A DNA stretch of 64,000 nt from NCBI RefSeq assembly GCF_016801865.2, contig NC_068939.1:152772507-152836506 (forward strand). Reading direction: 5' to 3'. This document shows positions 1 to 11,854 of this stretch, piece by piece. The DNA is from Culex pipiens pallens. Its lineage: Eukaryota > Arthropoda > Insecta > Diptera > Culicidae. The position numbers and the translations under genes were made by a program. The notes under the pieces were generated by a model. That model was not told where the DNA came from, ran no database searches, and saw only the letters and a list, made by a program, of their open reading frames with translations. Positions within the stretch are counted from its first letter, which is position 1. Each line of letters begins with the position of its first letter.

Positions 1-572
1 ATTTATCTGCAAAATCGCAGAATGACACTCTCGCCGCAGTTCTTCGTCACCCGTAAAAAAGAAAAACCTCTTCTAACCTATCGAAACTTGAAAACCCTCA
101 CAATTTTCCAGCAAAAAATGTCAAAAATTAGACAAAATAAATCACAAACTACTGATTATAAAACAGCTCATTTATCAATAATAAAAAAGTCATGCTTGTG
201 CTTGGACAACCTCCTACTTTGTAGATGTAAACAAAGTGGGATCATTCGAAAATCACGTTACGCATTCTCTCTATTCATCACCCAGGTTGCTATAAGCACT
301 AAAAATCAAGGGCACTGCGTGTAACTGACAAGCACTTGCACTGCACGTGAATTTTTCGCGTGCAGTACAGTGCCAAAGAGCTCCCTAAATTTTTGGCTGT
401 GCCTACTTGTCAACCCTGCGTCACAGGGTACTATTTTAATAATTTAAAAATAAATTTTTATTCTCAAAGTTAATCTTAAAGTTGCTAGAACGGCTCGTTT
501 TATCTTGTTTTTTTTTAAATGTTACAAAACAGGCCCGAAAAATCAGGGAGCAAAACAAAAAAGTTCGGAAAT
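1..572. other. AT-rich flank without a gene
   Basis: No credible coding sequence is seen; the frames here are short and rich in K, N, I and F. The only structure is a short imperfect inverted repeat: TTGCACTGCACG near 335-346 faces CGTGCAGTACAG near 359-370 across a 12-base loop. Its function is unknown. Confidence 0.4.
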
Positions 573-2507
573 CCCCATTTCCCGTCCCGGGAAAAAAATC
601 CCTAGAATTCTCGGGATTTCCCAGAAAAAAAATAATTCCCGTTTCCCGGAAATTTTTTTAAATTTCCCAGGAATTCCCGAAATACGAGCGGAAGTATACA
701 TTTTCCTACCTTTTTGGCAGCAATGTTTTGAAATTATACAAACATTAATAATTAGAGAATTTTAACAAACTGTTAATATTGAGCTTGTCTGTAAATTTCA
801 TGTCAAGCTTTCATTCAGGTTAGATTTATTTCTGAAGCATTCACAACTAGGAATATTGTTTGCTTATATGTTGGCCAACAAAAATTACGCGGTTATTGAA
901 TGAATATTAATTAATTTATTTTCGAAAACCAGTTTTAACGATTTTTTTTTTGTTATATCATTTGAAAATAAAATGCTACCTCTTCCGATCAAGATCAAAA
1001 ATTAGATTTGTTTAACATTTCTGTTTACCTTTTACTAAATGGGATGAAAATTGAATTGATATAAAAAAATTCAAACAGGGTTGTCCGAGAAGAGTTCCAG
1101 AAATTACTGAAGCACGTGAGCTACCAAGGGCGTAAGAGGGATAATAATGAAAAAATATCGTTTTATTTCAACCACTTTTACACTATTAAAATTATTTTAA
1201 TCGAATAAATCAAGGTCAGATAACCATATAACTAAAATCATACCATAAATGGAACCATGATAAAAAAAAAAAATCGTATCATATTAAATTTACATAAATG
1301 CAACATTTTTCAAAAACTCGCTTCAAATATTTTAAAATTTGAATTGTGATTTCATAAAATAGTGTTTCAAGTTTAATATCGTTAGAAATTATATTTTCAA
1401 GGCAAATTCAATGATTATCTTTTTATTAAGTAATTGACACATACATATTCTGGAATAGGTTTATTTTTTCCTTGAAAAACATTATTTTTTCATGATTTTT
1501 TTCCATTACAACTTTATGGTCACTGATACAAATTAATTTTTTTTATTGCTGTGGAGCAGAGATTTTCACTGTCCAAATATTTTGATTACAAAATACTTCT
1601 CAACAAAAAATACCAATATTTTTTGCCTTCCTCACCTCAATGAGGAAAGGCTATAAAATCACTCGAAAAATGAACTTCTTTATTAGACCTCCTAGACCCA
1701 CCTTCACGTATACCTATCGACTCAGAATCAAATTCTGAACAAATGTCTGTGCGTGTGTCTGGATGTGAGTCCGTGCACCGAAAAATATGCACACGATTAT
1801 CTCCGGACTGGCTGAACCGATTTGGACCGTTTTGGTCTCATTTGATCCGTATTGGGGTCCCACAAGACCCTAGTTAATATTATGAAGTTTAGAAAAGAAC
1901 TTCAAAAGTTATGCTTCAAAACGATTTGGTTGTAGTTTGAAATATTGTAAAAAAGGGTGGTTTTTGTAAGAAAACCCGTCATGCTATATATTTGAAAGAA
2001 CCTTTCCAACGCGTTCAAATGATTGAAGATCTGACAACCCCATTAAAAGTCATGAGCTTAAGTGTTATTTATACACTCTTTTGAGGCCGGATCTCAAATA
2101 TTTTGATGAAAAAGTTGTCCGGATCTGTCATGCGACCCATCGTTGGATAGGTAATCAAAAGACCTTTCCAACAAGCCTAAAAGATTGAAGATTTGACAAC
2201 CCTATCAATAGCTATAAGTACTTAAGTTTTTTTTAATAATTTTTTTGAGGCCGGATCTCAGATATTTTGATAGAAATATTCGAGGAAAGCATCAACCACC
2301 TTTAGGTGGATTAAGTGACGTTTTTTTTGTACAATCTGAAAGAAAGCATAAAAAATAAGAAAATTTTTATATTTTCTCAAGGTTGCATGATATTTTACAA
2401 GCAGTCAAGTCATTAATTGATTCTCACACTCATTTTGACCATTAAAGTTTCTGTGTTATACAATTATGTTTCACGGGAATTTTGTAACCCCGGGAAATTG
2501 GACGCTC
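573..2507. mobile_element. CCCGGG-rich inverted-repeat element, copy 1
   Basis: The right end (2466-2507) reads CCCGGGAAATTGGACGCTC followed by TA, the same terminus as the copy at 35882-39551. The left end (573-700) holds several TTCCCGGGAA-like palindromes and then a GCGGAAGTATACATTT segment that matches the reverse complement of 39430-39470. The copy therefore lies in the opposite orientation to the 36-kb one. The outermost left bases are not a clean match, so that boundary is approximate. No transposase is seen, so it is non-autonomous. A separate repeat (1612-2325) interrupts it. Confidence 0.6.
1612..2325. repeat. Interspersed repeat inserted in the CCCGGG element
   Basis: This segment begins with a small hairpin (CCTCACCTCAATGAGG, 1629-1644) and ends near a second (CCACCTTTAGGTGG, 2299-2312). 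Inside, a module of about 180 bp occurs twice, marked by TTTGAGGCCGGATCTCA near 2083 and 2246 and by CCTTTCCAAC near 2003 and 2163. From memory this resembles a family common in mosquito genomes, but I cannot name it or give its class with certainty. It is non-coding. Confidence 0.55.
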
Positions 2508-4060
2508 TAAATCGGAGATTTTATTGCCAAAAAGAATACTCAAAGAGTTGTGATGTATATTTTGGTCTTTTTCAGACCTTTTCTATCCAAAACCTCAGTT
2601 CAAAACTAGGTCCACCACCCCTAGCCATTTCCCCAGCTCAACCCTGCCGAATACGAGTCGATCACATCGTTTTTCATCACCCGGCGTGACCCACGAGTTT
2701 CCTCTCCATTTAGAGCTCCAGGATTACGACTTCAACACCCAAAAAAAAGAGGCTCTTGCTTTTTTTTTCTACTGCCTTTCCACCACCTAGCTTTTTTGTT
2801 GTTGTTGCTTTGTTTCTAAGCCCCTCGCTTCTCCCTCACCCAAGAGAGGTGTGTTCGATTGATGGGGCTCGATTAGGGCTTTCTGAGCGGGGGGCAACAA
2901 CGGATTTTACTGCGCTTTTTTCCCGAACGTGTGGGACGACGTCGACTTGCCCAGTCTCTCGTGCAGTGATAGGAGGGAGCAAGTTTTCGCCATTTCATTA
3001 CACCATCTCACGCGGGAGTTGATGGCAGTCGTTCGAGTTTGACGGTGATCGAATGGAATAATCACAGATGAATTGTTTGAGTTTGGCCCTTGTTGGCGAA
3101 TGGTGATTTGCTTGCTGGTGGGAATTGGAAAAATGGTCTTGAATATTGTGAGCGATATTGTTTGTGCTGATTCTAGATTCATGTTCAGTTATTTAATTTC
3201 TTGAATTTAGATTATGTGATTTTTCCTCAACTTCAATGACAATGAGTAAATTGCATTCCTCGACTCGTTCAATCAAATTCCCATGTACTGTCATATTCAA
3301 TCTTTTTGCTTTCACACCTCAGAACATCTCGCAAAAGAGCACACCCGGAAAACATTGCATTTTCCCGGAAAATGCTCAAACCACACGATTCCGTTTTTCC
3401 CATGAAGCGAACCGTCTGTCTGGCAAGTACCACCAGCTTTGAGGAAAAACCCTCACTTCACGAATGATGACACAAATGTGTGGCTGACTGAGTGTTTGTG
3501 TGTGTGTGTGCGTGTTAAGTGATAGAGTGGCTGTCACTTGGGCACTAGCTGAGCCATCATTTAGTCGCATATCCGTTCGTCTGTCTGTCTCCAATCCCAT
3601 TCGAGAGGAAGGTTGATCCCACACTGCTGTGATGAGCCCCTCGAGGAACCAGCTGACAGCTAGTTTTCACAGCTTTTCCTCGCATCTCGAGCGTTCATTG
3701 ATCGCACGTTTGGCTCACGACTCCCAGAAGGAGTTCACGGAGGCAAAGGTCGTGAATTTTTGGGTTTGGCTATGGGACCAACATGCCGTGAACGAGCTTA
3801 AACGTCTGTAGCTGAGCAAGAAAAAAAAAAGACATGGTAATTGAATCAAACGTTGACAAAACCGACAGCACACACTCACAGAGCGGGAAAGAAATGTAAT
3901 CCGAGTGAAGGGTCTATTTCTGTCAAGTTGCATTGCAAATTGCAGCTCACGTAATCATCATCCCGGAGAAACATCGAGCTTCGTCATACAGCCGTCTTTA
4001 GCCGGCACTCTGATTGAATTATCCGTCGTTCGTGACTAGCTTTGGGGCAACTTTTCCTAG
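2508..4060. other. Low-repeat host sequence, possibly regulatory
   Basis: Base composition is more balanced than in the flanks and I find no inverted-repeat termini. A short TG/GT microsatellite lies at about 3495-3516. Frames of 60-90 codons exist on both strands but overlap one another and resemble no family I know. It could be intergenic or intronic regulatory DNA. Confidence 0.35.
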
Positions 4061-4700
4061 CGTTCTAGGGAGGGTTCTTCCTGGTTTCTCTTATTCTTGA
4101 AAAAAAGGGAACGCAAAAAGAAATGAAATAAACTTTTTTTTGAGTTTTTGAAAAAATGCCAAACTTTAACTTCAGTCAATAATTTGATTTGAGACGATGT
4201 CCAACGTGGAATTAGTGAGGTTTTGTGGAAATCAACCTGCATCCAACATCATATTTTTGTGTTTCAACACTTCATCAAACTTTATAATTTTCAAAAGATG
4301 CTTAAGTGGACCTAAACTGGACCGAATTCCACAAATCCGAGTTATCGTCATCTGGGGCGAAACGGGACATGTGAGACGAATTGGGACAGCTGATTTAGCT
4401 CTGAACAATATTTTGATATTTTTGATTAGTTTCGGATAGAACATACACAGATCCACCAAAATTGTGCATCGCTTTCCAAATTTTAAGGTAAGAAATGTGA
4501 AAACTTTTGATTTGTTCTTTGGTACATGCGACGTTAACTTTAACTTTAATTATAACACAAAAAGTTGAATTCTCAAAATACGTAAAACTTTATAATATGT
4601 TTCAGGGAACTTCTTCTGAGTCATAGTGCGTGATGGTGCAAAATCAGATTTTGGAGATTTTTGAAAAAAAAACTTTTTTTTGGAAAATATCTCGAACCTA

Positions 4701-4923
4701 CACAGAAAAAAAATCATGGTAATATTACATCTGGGAAGGGGTATATCTTTTATGTCATAAAAAAGGATTAATTTTACCTCTAGAAATGTAATGTGTAATT
4801 TTACCACTTTCCTGGTGTAATGCCACTTTTTCAGTCTAAATTGAGGTAAAATTACATCATAAAAGAGGTAATATTCAACCTTCCAAAATTACAGCTTCCA
4901 AATTTACATTATTTTTTACTGTG
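4701..4923. mobile_element. 223-bp MITE with CACAG termini and TA target
   Basis: The ends are inverted (CACAGAAAAAAAATCATGG at left; CACAGTAAAAAATAATG on the other strand at right) and both are bordered by TA, as in Tc1/mariner-type MITEs. The interior repeats short GGTAATATTACA-like words in both orientations. It has no coding capacity. Confidence 0.7.
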
Positions 4924-5040
4924 TAGAAAAAACAATTAATAAAAATCATTTTTCGAAGCTAAAACAAATTTTCAACTAACTTACCTTTTTTTTTAAATTG
5001 ACTTTCTTAAAGTTATTGTTATTTTTAAGGTACTGTCGTC

Positions 5041-5500
5041 ATTTGGGCCGTTGCAAATATTTTTTGAAGTTTATGTCCCTCAACTCTGACCAAAATCGAA
5101 GGGGAAGGGGGGCGGGAGGGGGAGCAAAAGAATATAAAAATTGAAATTACAAGCCTAGGTTTCAACATTTGGATGAAAAAAGTGTTTTAAAATGCATTTT
5201 ACAGGCGTACAGTTGCTTTCCAATTATTTGTTTTTAAAATATCAAGGTATTGACGGATTTTTTTTTTCGCAAAAAAAAAACTTTTCATCGGACTGTACAT
5301 TGGTATTTCATGAAAATTTAAAATGTTTTCAAAGCAGTTCAAACATGCTAAATATGGTTATGAACGCGGGAAAATGCATTTTAACTGGTTTTCGAATGAT
5401 TAAACTTTAATTTTCATTGAAATATTGAAGTTTTTCGAAAAAGTATTCTTTTTGTCCCCTGATTATTGAGGTCAACTTTAAAGGGGGGGGGCTCTCTTAG
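5041..5500. mobile_element. GGCCGTT foldback family, truncated copy
   Basis: It starts with GGGCCGTTGCAAATATTTTT and continues into a G-rich stretch (5101-5123) and a nine-G run (5483-5491). These match the arms of the complete copy at 26951-27768. The expected right terminus is missing, so the copy is truncated. Confidence 0.5.
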
Positions 5501-5571
5501 TTATGAGCAATAATCATTCTAAATGGATTGATATTTAAAATACAGCTGAAAGGATCTCCAAAACTCTATTA

Positions 5572-6668
5572 CAGTCATGCCTCGGTTTAGCACTATATAA
5601 GAGACATTGGTTATAATCGAATGAAAAATCATTCAAATATCAAAAATTATAGATAGCAGCTATCCATTGTAATTATAGTAACATGAAAATTTTCTCAGAA
5701 ATACATATTTTTTCTGTATATGGAAAATACATTTTTTTACTCTAAAAAATCTCATAATTCGTATTTTTGTCAAACATTTTTTTAAATACTGAAATTTTTT
5801 ACAAAACTACACTATTTTGCAAGCTTCAAAAAGTGATTTGTAGATCTTAACAAAACATAAAAATTGCTTTCAAAAGATTGCAAAAATGAAGCGTCATTCC
5901 TGAGAAATCAACAAATGAGAAAAACGTAACGCACCGCGTAAAAAGAGGTGCTCAACATTTTCACAAAACTACGTATTTTCAAAAAAATACTTAAAATTTC
6001 AGTTTTTCAAAGTATGGGTATCAAATGATCGGATTTTTCTCATACATTTCGAATGTAATAACAACCCTTTATGAAAATATACAAATTTTTCACAAAACTA
6101 CGTATTTTCGAAAAAAAATAACATTCAAAATTTCAGTTGGGTATTTTTTAGAAAATACGTAGTTTTGTGAAAATGTTGAGTATTTGTAAAAAAATTATAG
6201 CTTTCGAAATATATTTAAATATTTCGATAATTTGATACCCATATTGTGCAAACTGAAATTTGAAGCATTTTTTTTGAAAATATGTAGTTTTGTGAAAAAT
6301 TTGACAGTTTTCAAATAAATGTGTTACAATTTTCGAAATTTGTGAAAAATATTGCAAAAACTGAAATTTTGAGTGTTTTTTTTTTCAAAATATATGCAGT
6401 TTCTTGAAAAATTTGAGTATTTTCTAAAAAAATGATTCTATATTTGAAATGTATGGAATAATCCCAATTATTTATACCCATATTGAAAAAAAAACTGTAA
6501 CTTTGAGTATTTTTTTAAAGACAGGAAAAATATACATTTTTGTGAAAATTTTCATGTAATTATAAGTGCAATCGATAGCTAACATCATCCCGTGCTTAAC
6601 CGAGGCAGCTGAACGAATCAAAATCAGGGCAGTACAAAACCGATGCTTGCAAAACCGTGGCATGACTG
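5572..6668. mobile_element. Pogo-like MITE, copy 1 (CAGTCATGCC termini)
   Basis: The left end is CAGTCATGCCTCGGTTT. The right end, on the opposite strand, is CAGTCATGCCACGGTTTTG. TA borders both sides (5570-5571 and 6669-6670). CAGT-start termini with a TA target are typical of pogo/Tigger elements in the Tc1/mariner superfamily. The interior (about 5900-6500) repeats an ACGTATTTTCGAAAAAAA-like module in both orientations. No transposase frame is present. A second copy starts at 28279. Confidence 0.75.
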
Positions 6669-8080
6669 TATGTACTTTAATTAAACTAGTTGTTACTTGA
6701 CTATCAACTATCAAAAAAAAATTATCAATTATCAAAAAAAAAATTATCAACTAATAAAACATAAAATAATTTAAAAAAAAATACTTCACGAAAGATAAGC
6801 ACTCAAAAAAAATAACATTTTTGTAAAACTTTCTTGCACTTTTCATTCTGAGAGTTTTAAAATCAGGCTACTTGTTTCTGAGATACAGCCTCACAAATAA
6901 TTCGAATCGATGAAAATGAGGTTTCCTAAATGTCACCTAATTAGCCTGCAGTTTTCAACTGACGATATATAGGAAACCTTTTGTCCAATTTTCATAAAAC
7001 TTTTGCGAAATTTTCTGATCTCTACGGTTAAAAAATTTGTAACTACCTTGAAGTAGCAATAACTTGAAAACGGTACATTTCATCAAAAAAAAAAAAAGTG
7101 AAATGCTTTTAGATTGCAAATTTAGTTTGCTACATAAATCTTTTTCATCTTTGTGTCGATTTGCGATTTTTTTTTTCAAAAAATCATAGCTAATTAAATA
7201 AGATTAGATTAGAACAGTTTATTTGTGAAATCGTAAAAAAAACCCTCAGATAGAAAATATTCCAATAGTTAATTGAAATTATAGAAATGTCATCCCAGTT
7301 TACGTTACTAACGTATCCATAACTATGGTTTGTACTAGTTTCAAAATTTAAATGTTTGAGCATTTTTAGTAATAGCTAAACTTCAAACTTTTTGTATGGT
7401 TTCATTCAAGTGTTCTGATTTTCGATTCAAAGATTTGAAATCATTCACTCATCGCCGAGCGAATCTTTGCCGACTGGAGCTTGCAACCATTCGCGAGCGA
7501 ACACGACACTCAGGCTGCCAGCGACTTGCTCAATCGCTTCTCCTAGCGACACAAATACTTCGTGAATTTCTTTGCCTACCCCGTTCGTCGACCCGAGTCA
7601 CACACGAATACGTTCAGAGAGGAGAGAATCTAACAACATACCAACTCGGCGCACTTTTGGCCTACACTACCACAGTTTGCCATAAATTTGTATTTGGCAT
7701 GATGGAAATTGCTTTTAAATGTATATTTGATGGTTTGTTATCAACAAAATTGCAAAACATTTTTGATAACATAGGTTTTAAGCAGTTTAATAACTGAGCA
7801 AAACAAAGCCGATCGCAAACTATTTCAACACAGCAACTGAGTGACTTAACGCAGTCGGTCTCTCTGAACCATCAACTGTAATACCGGATTGAATTATTCT
7901 TTCTGGACCAATCAGGACCCTTGGTTTCATCAATAGTTCATGTTTAAAAAATCGAAGAATTTTTCAATAGCTTGCTTATAATATAAATGACATACATAAA
8001 TTTTCAAATCACATTTTTTTACGAATTCTGAGAAAAAAATGTTTTTTTAATAAATAATTTCTCAATTGAGTCTGAAAATA
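6669..8080. other. AT-rich stretch with one GC-richer block
   Basis: Most of this is AT-rich with poly-A/T runs and no gene. The segment 7440-7660 is GC-richer (CGAGCGAA, CGACACTC and similar words), and a short inverted pair lies at about 7611 (TTCAGAGAGG) and 7857 (CTCTCTGAA). The 133-codon frame across it matches no family I recognise. It may be the remnant of a mobile element. Confidence 0.3.
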
Positions 8081-9110
8081 TCTTGCAAAGGACACCCCTA
8101 CCCAGTTTAGTCACGTGGCTCGTGCAGCTCACTTTATCACGTGCGGTTGTATTTGTGTGTCTGTGTGCCCAGTATGATTGCAGATGCAAAATAGAAACCC
8201 TCAGACAAAAGCACACAGGACCGTTGCTACAACATTGGGATCGTCCTAAGCGCAGCAGCAGGGGGTCAGAGGGGAGGAAGGATACCAGTTTCATGGGCTA
8301 TCATTTTTATCCATCAGCAATTTGCATTCATTTGACCACACCCAAGATGCTCCAGGAGGATGCATCCATGCATGCAGCCGTGTGCGCCACAGATGATCAC
8401 ACTAACGAAGATTTATTGTCGTGTCGATATGGTTGGGGTTGAGGTTGCGACGCCAGGGAAGTTTCGCAAGGAAATCTATTTTTCAATGGAGCCATCCCGG
8501 GGAGCACGTCAACGTCGGAGCCAATTAGTGGTAAAATGCACTTAGAGGCAGCTCCGTTTTTGGTTTGTTGGAGGGGGACAATTTTGAGCGTCTTCAAATT
8601 GTGATGAATTGCTTTGATCTTGGAATTTACCTGAAACAATCATTATAATTGCAATCATCGTAAATTTGTGTTAGCTTCGATGCGAGAAATTATCAAGATT
8701 TTTTTTCTCGAAACGCCGGTAATTCTAAGTTAAAACAGGTCCAGCTGCACTCAAAAGCCCTCAGCATCTTGGGTCAGCAGGACGACAGAAGGTGGGTGGT
8801 GTCGGAGGGCCATCGCCAACGCCATCCCCGTCGGATTCAATTGCGCCAATTTGTAACGCCATCAGCGAGCTCAATTATTCTGGTCCATCGTCGCGGCCGG
8901 GGCTGCTGCCACGTGGATGGACGTGTCCCACCAAGCACAATTGGTAATTTACCAATTCGTTCCCACGGCAGCCTATGTCGCGGGGGTTGAGAAATGGGGG
9001 AGGATGAAGGGTGGGGGTTGTCGTGCTAAGAAGACCCCACCGTTATGGGGAAAGTCCAGAGCGAATTGCGAATTATGGTTGTTGAAGGATCAGTTTTGAT
9101 TATTTTTTTA
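8081..9110. other. Low-repeat host block with CACGTG motifs
   Basis: Composition is balanced and no transposon termini are seen. The palindromic E-box CACGTG occurs at 8112-8117, 8138-8143 and 8910-8915. Short frames occur on both strands without a recognisable product. A regulatory role is inferred only from composition and motif clustering. Confidence 0.3.
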
Positions 9111-9289
9111 TTTTATTTCATGAATAATTTTTAAGGGAATTTGATTCTCTTAAATCGACTAATCGAATTTTCTCAAGATTTGAAAATTATAGCAGGGACA
9201 AAATAATTGGAGAAAGTTGTTCAAATAGCGAATGGAAACACTAATGTTAACGAACTTTTCCGAAAGTTTGAATAAGTTACTTTTTGCGT

Positions 9290-9985
9290 TTATCTTTGTT
9301 TCGTCGTCCGTGTCTGTCGCGGGTGACCATGAACGGCCATGATCGATAACGACCAACTTTTTCAAAACTTTTTTTTCGTAAAATCGCGATAACTCGTGAT
9401 GTGTATAAGAAAACCCCTTATGTCTATATATTAAATTTTTTGTAATTGTCTATTCTACAACTTTGTAGAACATTGTTTTACTCTAAAAAATAACCCTGAA
9501 AAGTTAGAAAAAACACGAAATTTTAAAATGAAAAATTTTGTTCTAAATGAAAAAATGACCCTTCTGGGTCAATGTAGATTTGGAAAGTACATTAAATTTA
9601 CCATGAAATGAAATGTTCCAAAAAATTTTTCAGTCGAATAACGGAAAATAGGAGAATGTTTAAAACTTTTTTAGTGTTTTTTTCGATGAAAAATACGTTT
9701 TTTTGAAATTCTGAATGAACCATCAAATCGGACGTCTAATTTTACATGAAAGTCCCTTTGACACCAAATTTCTATCTCATCACCGTTTCAGGCTGCAAAT
9801 TATTGAAAAACACCTCTTTTTTCGCATTTTCAAAAATGGAAGGGGTCGTACCGCCCCTCCGTCACGAGATATCAAAAAACGGACCTCGGATTCGTGATCA
9901 GGGACAAAAGTTACCCCTTAGGACAAAGTTTCACGCAAATCGAAGAGGGGTCGGGGCAACTGCTGTGTGAGTTGGCGGAGAATTA
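9290..9985. repeat. Interspersed repeat with GGGGTCGTACC segment, copy 1
   Basis: The stretch from about 9500 to 9985 matches 40220-40715 nearly base for base over several blocks. Examples are the segment around CATCAAATCGGACGTC (9720), GGGGTCGTACCGCCCC (9842) and CGAAGAGGGGTCGGGGC (9940). The two copies are in the same orientation. The ends are unclear and there is no coding frame, so the element class is unknown. Confidence 0.6.
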
Positions 9986-11427
9986 CCCAATTGAAAATAA
10001 TTTTGGATATGCAGGCAAAAAGTATTGTATCTCTACAAAAACCAAAAACTAATTTTATTTGTATTTTTTAAATGCCTGTAACTTTTTGGAAATAACTAAA
10101 ATAGTTTTTGTGTCGTTTATTTGTCAGGAGGTTAGGACTTGTTATCAAAACACCCAGATTATTTGTTATAATAACACAAAATAATAATAGAGATTTGTTC
10201 GAAAAAAGCAATTTGGTATTAGTGAGATCAGTTTTTTTTTTGCATCAGTAAATAACTGATTTTGAAATTCTATTCTAAATAATAGCTTTTTATAAAATTT
10301 AAAATATTATTGTTTGGTTCGTGATTACAATTAAATATTATATTTTCAAATGCATAATAAACACAGTAAACATTACCAGATGGCTTACAAATTTTGCTCA
10401 ACATTTGAGAAAAAAAAAACATAACAGAGACCATGTAAACTATCCAAGTGAGCAAATAACCAAAATGTTGGAATGTTCTAGCAATATACAAAAACAATAA
10501 AATATTTCGTTTTGTAGAACTACGGTGTTCAATTTTCCCGGGTTTTGAATTTCCCGGGAAACGGATTAACTATTTTTTGAATCCCGGGAATTTTTTAAAC
10601 TGTCATCAAATCTATGTTTTCGTTATATTTGCTATGTTTTTCAAGCTAAAAATTATTCAACTAGCTCAATAATGTTAATTTGTGACAACCTACACTTCAA
10701 TCTAAGCAAGGACAGCGGTTTTTAGATAGCTTAAAATAGATTAAAAATTGAGTTTTGTTTCTGTGTCGTGCTTTGGATTAAATGAATTTAAACTTTTAAT
10801 CCAGTGTCCTTTACATAAAATTAATCTCTTATTATTATGTTTCTTTTATTTATTTTTTGTATGACATGACAGGCATAAATTTTTTTTTCGAAATATCCGA
10901 CAACAAATAAAATGATACCAGTCAATTTAAGTTTAGAATTTCATGTTTTCATGTTTTGGTCAATATTGTATAGTTTCGGCGGCATTTTGTAAAAATAACT
11001 GAAATTTCATTTTCAGCTATTTCAAATATTCGGAAATGGGCTTGAATGAAAATTACCGTAAACCGGGATGACGCTGATAGCATTTCAATTTATTTTTGAT
11101 ATATTTTTCAACTGGTAAGGTTATTATTTTCAAAACATGTACTGGGATAGGCCACACAAGATCCTATTTTTGAAAAAAGTTGTTTCAATAGTGTTTGAAA
11201 AAATAGTTGTAGGGAAAAGTCTTATTATGTATTCCGGAATTATACTAAGTTATCTAAGTTAATATGTTTTTTAACAAAACACATTTAAGTTTCAGGGGAA
11301 AATAGTCAAAAAGTCATAATTTTGCCTAAAATTCGTTAAAACTGGTCTTGTTCATAAAATGATTGATTCATACTGCATTTTAAATTGAATACAAAGCACG
11401 TAACAAAAGTTTTCACATTTTATTTTT
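9986..11427. other. AT-rich stretch with CCCGGG element fragment
   Basis: Mostly AT-rich DNA without genes. At 10530-10600 are three TTCCCGGG-type palindromes like the ends of the elements at 573-2507 and 35882-39551, probably a decayed or truncated third copy. No matching right end was found. Confidence 0.45.
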
Positions 11428-11854
11428 GAGCAGTTCTCTACAAAATCGATCTTTTTTTTAAGTTTAATTTTTGTATTTTTTTAATCCGGTCAAAACTTGT
11501 TTGGTGCTTTTGGTATGCCCAAAGAATCCATTTTGCATCATTAGTTTGTCCATATAATTTTACAAACAAATTTGGCAGCTGTGCAGGGTCGTATCTAAGG
11601 GGGGTGTTATGGGTGTTCAACACCCCCCATGGAAAAAATGGCTTACACCCCTAACGCCCGACAAAGACACGGCCCGAAGGGCCGCCATTTTTTTTTACTA
11701 TCAAAATTTAGACACCCAGGGAAAAACTTCACTCTCACTAGATACGCCATCAAGTGAAAAACTCAACTCTCAACAAACACCCCCTCTAAAACAGTTGACG
11801 CTAAGAAAAAGCTCCTCTTTCACATAACACGCCCTTCTAAAAATATTTAAAAAT

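Noticed and set aside
7396..7797. 133-codon plus-strand frame
   Set aside because: The first half is in a GC-richer block of unknown origin and the second half is AT-rich. No family resemblance and no splice context.
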